A DNA stretch of 36,787 nt from Candidatus Gemmiger excrementipullorum (GTDB taxonomy: Bacteria; Bacillota; Clostridia; Oscillospirales; Ruminococcaceae). Location of the stretch: assembly GCA_019115045.1 (NCBI GenBank), contig DXEI01000080.1:1-36787 (forward strand). The letters run 5' to 3'. Made by a program: the position numbers and the translations under genes. Of this stretch, positions 16,535 through 23,014 are shown piece after piece. The notes beneath the pieces were generated by a model. That model was given only the letters and a program-made list of their open reading frames with translations, was not told the origin of the DNA and ran no database searches. Each line of letters begins with the position of its first letter. Positions within the stretch are counted from its first letter, which is position 1.

Positions 16535-17692
16535 TCAATTTTCCACAGTGACGGTGACCAGCGGCGTGTCGGGCAGTGTGTTCATATCGGCGTAGGCTTC
16601 CACCTCCAGCTCGCTGTTGCGCAGCTGCTCGTACAGGCGTTCGTAATCGTTTTGGGTAAAGTTGTTGAACCGCCAGGCAGAGCCTGCCAGCGCCACGCTG
16701 CCGTCGGTATAGCCCAGGCGCTCGGTCTGGCCGGCATCCTGCTGGCTCCAGGTGGAATTGCCCGAGAAGAATTTGTACAGCTGGCGCTGCACGGCGGCGT
16801 TGTAGCACTGGATGGCGCTGCCCAGCACCCGCTCGCCCAGGGCGTTCTGGTCCCAACCGGTGGCGAACGCCTTGGCGCCGGTCTGGTTGACGGCCTCCAG
16901 CGCGCTCTGCATCAGCGCATCGCCGTCGGCCAGGATCAGCCCGGTGCCGCCGTTGAACCAGTCGATCATGCGCTGGGTCACCACCGCCGGGTCGCCGATG
17001 TCGCCGGTATACCACACGCGCAGGGTCACGTTTTGGCCCTGGCGCTCGGCCGCGGCGTTGGCTCCCTGCAAAAAGCCGGTGCAGTACCGCACGATGCCGG
17101 GCAGCTCGTCGCGGCCCACAAAGCCCAGCGCGGTGTAGCCTTCGGCCACGGCCGCGTACCCGGCCAGGTAGCCGGCCTGCTCCTCGCGGAAGAGCACACA
17201 GTGGACGCTGGCCTCGGTGGCATAGCTGGTGTAATCCTCGCTGTGGGGCTCGTTGTCAAACAGCAGGTAGTGCACATTGGGGTAGTTGGCCTGGATGTTG
17301 AACAGCGCCTTGGCCATGGCCTCGCCGCGGCAGACGACCAGCGCCGCCCCGCTTTGGGCCGCGGCGCGCAGCGCGTCCTCGGCCGTGGCCAGGCTCGCAC
17401 CCTCGCCGTACAGGCAGGACTGCGCGGTATAGCCAAAGTTGGCGGCAAAGGTCTGGATGCCCTGCCACAGCAGCGCGTCGGGGCCGGACTCGATGCCGGC
17501 GGCGTCCGCCGCCAGCGCAATGGACGCCCCGCCGGGCAGCGGCACGGCGTCGTCCGCTGCCTGGTACACGTAGGAGGCATCGTCCAGCGGCACCGTAAAT
17601 GCGGCGGTCTCCGTCGTTTGCCCGCCCCGCCCGCAGGCCGCCAGGCTTACCAGCAGCGAAAGGCAGAGCAGCAGTGCGATGAGTTTTTTCAT
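16535..17692 (-). CDS. diverged BMP-family lipoprotein paralog
   Basis: Lipobox SLAACGR; FREEQAGYLAGYAAVAEGYTALGFVG parallels FKEEQAGYLAGYAAVKDGFTQLGFLG of the neighbour; canonical DxSFNQ motif not visible. Confidence 0.8.
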   Translation of the reverse strand: MKKLIALLLCLSLLVSLAACGRGGQTTETAAFTVPLDDASYVYQAADDAVPLPGGASIALAADAAGIESGPDALLWQGIQTFAANFGYTAQSCLYGEGASLATAEDALRAAAQSGAALVVCRGEAMAKALFNIQANYPNVHYLLFDNEPHSEDYTSYATEASVHCVLFREEQAGYLAGYAAVAEGYTALGFVGRDELPGIVRYCTGFLQGANAAAERQGQNVTLRVWYTGDIGDPAVVTQRMIDWFNGGTGLILADGDALMQSALEAVNQTGAKAFATGWDQNALGERVLGSAIQCYNAAVQRQLYKFFSGNSTWSQQDAGQTERLGYTDGSVALAGSAWRFNNFTQNDYERLYEQLRNSELEVEAYADMNTLPDTPLVTVTVEN

Positions 17693-17708
17693 GGGTAACG
17701 GGAACTCC

Positions 17709-18152
17709 TTACTTTGGGGATTCTGGTTCGGCGCTTTCCAGGTTGGCCGGGCCGAACCCGTAGGGCAGCAGCTCGCCCAGCGTCGTCACGATGTAATCGT
17801 CGGCGCTTTTGGCCATGATGACGGTCAGGCCGGGGCCGCCGAACTCATGCAGCGCCTGGCGGCAGACGCCGCACGGGCCGGTAACGAGGGTGTTGGTCTG
17901 GCCCTGCAGGCTGCCCACGATGGCGATGGCGGCAAACTGGCGCTCGCCCTCGCTGACGGCTTTGAACAGCGCCGTGCGCTCGGCGCAGTTGGTGGCGGTG
18001 TAGCCGGCGTTCTCGATGTTGCAGCCGGTATACACCTTACCGCCCGACGTCAGCAGCGCGGCCCCCACGTTAAAGTGGGAATACGGCGTGTAGGCGAACT
18101 TTTGGGCCGCAAAGGCGTCGCGGATCAGCGCCTGGATCTGTGCTTTTTCCAT
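17709..18152 (-). CDS. cdd: cytidine deaminase
   Basis: YTPYSHFNVGAALLTSGGKVYTGCNIENAGYTATNCAERTALFKAVSEG...GPCGVCRQAL zinc-binding motifs. Confidence 0.96.
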   Translation of the reverse strand: MEKAQIQALIRDAFAAQKFAYTPYSHFNVGAALLTSGGKVYTGCNIENAGYTATNCAERTALFKAVSEGERQFAAIAIVGSLQGQTNTLVTGPCGVCRQALHEFGGPGLTVIMAKSADDYIVTTLGELLPYGFGPANLESAEPESPK

Positions 18153-18153
18153 C

Positions 18154-18885
18154 TTACTTCTCCAGATACGCCGGGGCGCCCAGCGCCACCTGCATCATGG
18201 CGGTAAAGCTGGTCTGGCGCTGTTCGGGGGTGGTGATCTCAGGCGAGACGAAACTGTCGGAGATCGTCAGCAGGCAGGCGGCGCGCTTGCCCAGCACCCT
18301 GGCGTTGTGGAAGAGGGCAAAGCTCTCCATCTCGACGGCAAGGCAGCCTTTTTCGTCGCGCAGGCGCTCCCAGTAAGCCGGCTTGGCGTCGCTGGGCTGG
18401 CGGTAGAACACGTCGGAGGAGTGGATCACGCCCTCGATGAGGGGGATGCCCTGCGTGGCGGCGCTGGCGCGCAGCGCGTCGTTGAGGGCGGCGTCCGGCG
18501 TCTGGATGTCGTCGGTGCTGCCGCTTTGGGTGCGGGCGTAGCTGCTCTCAGAATAGGCGCCGGTGGCCAGCACGACGTCGAACAGCTTGGCTTTGCCGGT
18601 GTAGGAACCGGCCGAACCGACGCGGATGATGTTCTCGACGCCGTACTGGGTGTACAGTTCATAGGAATAGATGCCGATGGACGGCATGCCCATGCCGCTG
18701 CCCATGACGCTGACGGGGCGGCCCTGGTAAGTACCGGTGTAGCCGAGCATGCCGCGCACGTCGGTGACGAGGCGGGCGTCCTGCAAAAAGGTCTCGGCAA
18801 TGAACTGGGCGCGCAGCGGGTCGCCGGGCATGAGGACGGTCTTGGCAAAATCGCCGTTTTCGGCGCGGTTATGCGGGGTAGACAT
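18154..18885 (-). CDS. deoD: purine-nucleoside phosphorylase, DeoD type
   Basis: MSTPHNRAENGDFAKTVLMPGDPLRAQFIAETFL...MGSGMGMPSIGIYSYELY...RVGSAGSY...VEMESFALF...LTISDSF. Confidence 0.96.
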   Translation of the reverse strand: MSTPHNRAENGDFAKTVLMPGDPLRAQFIAETFLQDARLVTDVRGMLGYTGTYQGRPVSVMGSGMGMPSIGIYSYELYTQYGVENIIRVGSAGSYTGKAKLFDVVLATGAYSESSYARTQSGSTDDIQTPDAALNDALRASAATQGIPLIEGVIHSSDVFYRQPSDAKPAYWERLRDEKGCLAVEMESFALFHNARVLGKRAACLLTISDSFVSPEITTPEQRQTSFTAMMQVALGAPAYLEK

Positions 18886-18924
18886 AGTCACACGCTCCTT
18901 TATCATAGGTTTGTCCCTATAGTA

Positions 18925-18949
18925 TACCACATTTGGCAAGTTTGTGGTA
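18925..18949. promoter_or_regulatory. 25-bp inverted repeat in the divergent deoD / radical-SAM intergenic region
   Basis: TACCACA-N11-TGTGGTA; overlaps -10 candidates of both directions (AGTATA 18921-18926, TAAAAT 18948-18953). Confidence 0.55.
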
Positions 18950-18987
18950 AAATAGGGCTGAATTTTTTTGGGAAAGCCGGTGTTTGT

Positions 18988-19902
18988 ATGCCATTGCCGC
19001 ACCACTGCACGCTGTGCCCGCGCGCCTGCGGGGCCGACCGCGCCGCCGGGCAGGCCGGGTACTGCGGGGCCGACGGCCGGCTGCTCGTCGCGCGTGCCGC
19101 GCTGCACCACTGGGAGGAACCCTGCCTGAGCGGCAGCCCCGACGATGCGCGCGGCAGCGGCACGGTGTTTTTTACCCACTGCGCGCTGCGCTGCTGCTAC
19201 TGCCAGAACTACCCCATCAGCCAGCAGGGCGTGGGCAAGGCCATCACCGCCGCGCGCCTGGCAGAAATTTTCCTGCGCTTACAGCGCGACGGCGCGCGCA
19301 ACTTAAACCTGGTGACAGCCACCCAGTACCTGCCCTTTGTGGTGGAAGCCCTGGACGCCGCCAAAGCCGCCGGGCTGACGCTGCCGGTGGTGTACAACAC
19401 CGGCGGGTATGAGACGGTGGACTCCGTGCGCGCGCTGGCCGGGTATGTGGACGTGTGGCTGACCGACTTCAAGTACGCTTCCCCCGCGCTGGCGGCGCAG
19501 CTTTCGGCCGCGCCGGACTACCCCGCCGTGGCCGAGGCCGCCTTGCGGCAGATGCTTACGCAGACCGGCGCGCCCGTGTACGACGGCGCGGGCTTTTTGC
19601 AGCGCGGGGTCATTGTGCGGCACCTGGCGCTGCCCGGCCAGTGGCAGGACAGCCGCGCCGTGCTGCGCACGCTGGCCCGCTTGCGCCGCGAGACCGGCGT
19701 GCCCTTTGTGCCCAGCCTGATGAGCCAGTTTACCCCCTTTTACAAAGCCGCCGAGCACGGGCTGGGCCGGCGCATCACGACCTATGAATACCGCCGCGTC
19801 GTCGACGAGGCCATCCGCCTGGGCCTGACCGAGGGCTACATGCAGGAAAAAAGCAGCGCGCGGGAGGAGTACACCCCGCCCTTTGACCTGGAAGGCGTGT
19901 GA
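18988..19902 (+). CDS. radical SAM protein, PflA/PflX-like (COG1313-type)
   Basis: CTLCPRACGADRAAGQAGYCGADG N-terminal Cys cluster and radical SAM CxxxCxxC in FTHCALRCCYCQNYPISQQG. Confidence 0.9.
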   Translation: MPLPHHCTLCPRACGADRAAGQAGYCGADGRLLVARAALHHWEEPCLSGSPDDARGSGTVFFTHCALRCCYCQNYPISQQGVGKAITAARLAEIFLRLQRDGARNLNLVTATQYLPFVVEALDAAKAAGLTLPVVYNTGGYETVDSVRALAGYVDVWLTDFKYASPALAAQLSAAPDYPAVAEAALRQMLTQTGAPVYDGAGFLQRGVIVRHLALPGQWQDSRAVLRTLARLRRETGVPFVPSLMSQFTPFYKAAEHGLGRRITTYEYRRVVDEAIRLGLTEGYMQEKSSAREEYTPPFDLEGV

Positions 19903-19975
19903 CCGCCCCCGCGCAACATCCCCCTGCCCTGCCGCATACTATGCGCTAAGGGGGCAGCAGCCCGGCGCAGCTGCC

Positions 19976-20003
19976 GCCCCCTGTGGGGAAGGGGGCTTTT
20001 TTT
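19976..20003 (+). terminator. terminator hairpin overlapping the RBS of the GH25 gene
   Basis: GCCCCCT (19976-19982) / AGGGGGC (19990-19996) followed by TTTTTTT and then ATG 20004. Confidence 0.65.
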
Positions 20004-20876
20004 ATGGCTGTGTACCAGAACGGCATCGACGTGTCCCGCTACCAGGGCAGCGTCAACTGGGCGCAGGTGGCGGCGGCCGGCAAACAGTTTGCCATCGTGC
20101 GCATCGGCTCCAGCAACAGCGGCGGGCTGTATGTGGACCCGTACTTTTTGCAGAACGTAAGCGGCGCCCACGCGGCGGGGCTGCGCGTCGGCGCGTACTA
20201 TTATACCTACGCGCGTACGCAGAGCGCCGTGGCCGACGAGCTTTCGACATTTATGAATGTGCTGCAGGGCCTGCAGCTGGAATACCCGGTGTTTGTGGAC
20301 GTGGAGGATGCCAGCCTGACAGACCTGGGCCGCACCCGCCTGACCGGGCTGGTGCGCTACGCGATGGATATTTTGTACCAGCGCAAGTGGTACGGCGGGT
20401 GGTACAGCTATACCAACTATATCAACAGCTACCTCAACGCCGCCGAACTGGCCGACTACCCGCTGTGGGTGGCCGACTACCGCGCCAGCCTGGGCTACAG
20501 CGGGCGGTACGCGATGTGGCAGTACTCCGGCAGCGGCCGCGTGAACGGCATTGCCGGCGCGTGCGACCTGAACCGCAGCTACCGGGACTTTTTGCCCGAC
20601 ATCCGCGCCGGGGGCTTTAACAACTACGGCCCCGGCGGCCCGCTGATGCAGAACACCGACCGCTACACGCTGGTGGTGTTCAACGCCCGCACCGAGTATT
20701 TCTACACGCCCAATTTCAACGACGTCGTGGGCTACCTGCCGCTGGGGCGCTACCGCGTGACCCAGCGCAGCACCCAAAAGTACAACGGGTACGACTGGGT
20801 GATCTTTGACTACAACGGCGGGTCCTACTGGACGGCGCTGCTGGGCGACCGCAACCGGCTGGAGCGCAGCGCCTAG
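20004..20876 (+). CDS. GH25 family lysozyme (glycoside hydrolase)
   Basis: NGIDVSRYQGSVNWAQVAAAGKQFAIVRIG...YPVFVDVEDAS...YAMWQYSGSGRVNGIAGACDLNRSY; no N-terminal signal peptide. Confidence 0.88.
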   Translation: MAVYQNGIDVSRYQGSVNWAQVAAAGKQFAIVRIGSSNSGGLYVDPYFLQNVSGAHAAGLRVGAYYYTYARTQSAVADELSTFMNVLQGLQLEYPVFVDVEDASLTDLGRTRLTGLVRYAMDILYQRKWYGGWYSYTNYINSYLNAAELADYPLWVADYRASLGYSGRYAMWQYSGSGRVNGIAGACDLNRSYRDFLPDIRAGGFNNYGPGGPLMQNTDRYTLVVFNARTEYFYTPNFNDVVGYLPLGRYRVTQRSTQKYNGYDWVIFDYNGGSYWTALLGDRNRLERSA

Positions 20877-20890
20877 CGTGCAAAAAACGC

Positions 20891-20924
20891 TTGCATAACA
20901 ACCATACGTTGTGGTATAATGCAA
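20891..20924 (+). promoter_or_regulatory. promoter of the topoisomerase pair within a palindromic region
   Basis: TTGCAT (20891-20896)-N18-TATAAT (20915-20920); outer arms TTGCAT/ATGCAA plus inner ACAAC/GTTGT. Confidence 0.6.
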
Positions 20925-21020
20925 AGGATTTGACAAACATACGCGCTTTATGCTTAAATAATTTTGTATGCGCTATCAAAGAAACAGTACGCGGCCCGGC
21001 GCCGCAGGGGGACCCGACGC

Positions 21021-23000
21021 ATGGTAAAAAAGAAGCAGGAATACGGCAACGACAGCATCCGCCAGCTCAAAGGCGCCGACCGTGTGCGCAAGCGCCCGGC
21101 CGTCATCTTTGGTTCCGACGGCGTGGAGGGCTGCGCCCATTCCATTTTTGAGATCATCTCCAACTCCATCGACGAAGCGCGCGACGGCTACGGCAACCGC
21201 ATCAACGTCACGCTGTACCCCGACCACATCATCGAGGTCGAGGATTTTGGCCGCGGCATCCCGGTGGATTACAACAAGGCCGAGGAACGCTGGAACTGGG
21301 ACCTGGTGTTCTGCGAGCTGTACGCCGGCGGCAAATACGCCGAGGGCGGCGGCAACTATGACTTCAGCCTGGGTCTGAACGGCCTGGGCCTGTGCGCGAC
21401 GCAGTACGCCAGCGAGTGGATGACCGCCGACATCTACCGCGACGGGTTCCACTACCACCTCGATTTTAAAAAAGGCGAGAACGTCGGCGGCCTGCAAAAG
21501 CAGCCGTACACCGGCCGCCGCACGGGGTCGGTCATCCGCTGGCGGCCCGACACCGAGGTGTTCACCGACATCGCCGTGCCGGCGGAGTCGTTCCAGAACA
21601 TGCTGCGCCGCCAGGCCGTCGTCAACGACGGCGTGACGCTGGTGTTCACCGACAAATCCGGCAGCGAAGCGAAAAAGTACGAGTACCTGTACGAGCACGG
21701 CATCGCCGACTATGCCAACGAGCTGGTGGGCGACCAGGCGCTGACGCCGGTGCATTTCTGCGCCGGGTCCGCCAGCGGCCGCGACCGCGCCGACCAGCCC
21801 GACTACCAGGTCAAGATGAACGTGGCGTTCGCGTTTTCCAACACGGTGCAGGTGCTGGAATACTACCACAACTCCAGCTGGCTGGAACACGGCGGCAGCC
21901 CCGACCGCGCCGTGCGCACGGCGTTCGTCAACCAGATCAACGCCTGGCTGAAAAACAAGGGCCTGTACAAGAAAAACGAGAGCGCGATCACCTTCTCGGA
22001 CGTGCAGGACTGCCTGGTGCTGGTGTCGTCGAGTTTTTCCACCCGCACCAGCTACGAGAACCAGACCAAAAAGGCCATTACCAACAAGTTCGTGGCCCAG
22101 GCCATGACCGAGTTCCTCAAACATCAGCTGGAAGTCTATTTTGTTGAGCACCCCGACGAGGCCGAAAAAGCCTGCAAACAGGTGCTCATCAACAAGCAGA
22201 GCCGCGAGCACGCCGAAAAGGCGCGCATCTCCATCAAAAAGACGATGACCCAGCAGATGGACCTGGCCAACCGCGTGCAGAAGTTCGTCGACTGCCGCAC
22301 CAAGGACCCCGCCCGCCGGGAATTGTACATCGTGGAGGGCGACTCGGCCATGGGCGCGGTCAAGCAGAGCCGCGACTCGGAGTTCCAGGCCATCATGCCC
22401 ATCCGCGGCAAGATCCTCAACTGCCTGAAAGCCGACTACGCGCGCATCTTCAAGTCCGACATCATCACCGACCTCATCCGCGTGATGGGTTGCGGCGTCG
22501 AGCTGGGCGGCAGCCACAACAAGGACCTGGCCAACTTCAACCTGGAAAACCTGCGCTTTAACAAGGTAGTCATCTGTACCGACGCCGACGTCGACGGCTA
22601 CCAGATCCGCACGCTGGTGCTGACGATGCTGTACCGCCTGACCCCGACGCTGATCAACAAAGGGTACGTATACATCGCCGAGAGCCCGCTGTATGAGATC
22701 AACACCAAAAACAAGACCTACTTTGCCTACACCGAGCCGGAGAAAGCGGACATCCTGCGCCGCATCGAAGGGCAGAAATATACGATCCAGCGCTCGAAAG
22801 GTTTGGGTGAGAACGACCCCGAGATGATGTGGCTGACGACGATGAGCCCCGAGAGCCGCCGCCTGATCAAAGTGCTGCCCACCGACGCCGAGCGCACGGC
22901 GCAGGTGTTTGACCTGCTGCTGGGCGACAATTTGCAGGGCCGCAAAGAGCACATTGCCGAGCACGGCGCCGAATACCTGGACGATCTGGACGTAAGCTGA
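21021..23000 (+). CDS. type IIA DNA topoisomerase subunit B (ParE/GyrB-like, divergent)
   Basis: DSIRQLKGADRVRKRPAVIFG, SLGLNGLGLCATQYAS ATPase loop, YIVEGDSAMGAVKQSRD and CTDADVDGYQIRTL TOPRIM motifs. Confidence 0.88.
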   Translation: MVKKKQEYGNDSIRQLKGADRVRKRPAVIFGSDGVEGCAHSIFEIISNSIDEARDGYGNRINVTLYPDHIIEVEDFGRGIPVDYNKAEERWNWDLVFCELYAGGKYAEGGGNYDFSLGLNGLGLCATQYASEWMTADIYRDGFHYHLDFKKGENVGGLQKQPYTGRRTGSVIRWRPDTEVFTDIAVPAESFQNMLRRQAVVNDGVTLVFTDKSGSEAKKYEYLYEHGIADYANELVGDQALTPVHFCAGSASGRDRADQPDYQVKMNVAFAFSNTVQVLEYYHNSSWLEHGGSPDRAVRTAFVNQINAWLKNKGLYKKNESAITFSDVQDCLVLVSSSFSTRTSYENQTKKAITNKFVAQAMTEFLKHQLEVYFVEHPDEAEKACKQVLINKQSREHAEKARISIKKTMTQQMDLANRVQKFVDCRTKDPARRELYIVEGDSAMGAVKQSRDSEFQAIMPIRGKILNCLKADYARIFKSDIITDLIRVMGCGVELGGSHNKDLANFNLENLRFNKVVICTDADVDGYQIRTLVLTMLYRLTPTLINKGYVYIAESPLYEINTKNKTYFAYTEPEKADILRRIEGQKYTIQRSKGLGENDPEMMWLTTMSPESRRLIKVLPTDAERTAQVFDLLLGDNLQGRKEHIAEHGAEYLDDLDVS

Positions 23001-23014
23001 GGGAAAGAGAAGTT

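Noticed and set aside
19941-19948. Sporulation sigma-E/K-like -10 (CATACTAT) before the lysozyme gene
   Set aside because: Single short match within GCATACTATGC with no supporting -35; too weak to claim.
20976-22964. 662-aa minus-strand ORF
   Set aside because: Antisense shadow of topoisomerase subunit B; His/Val/Gln-rich shadow composition.
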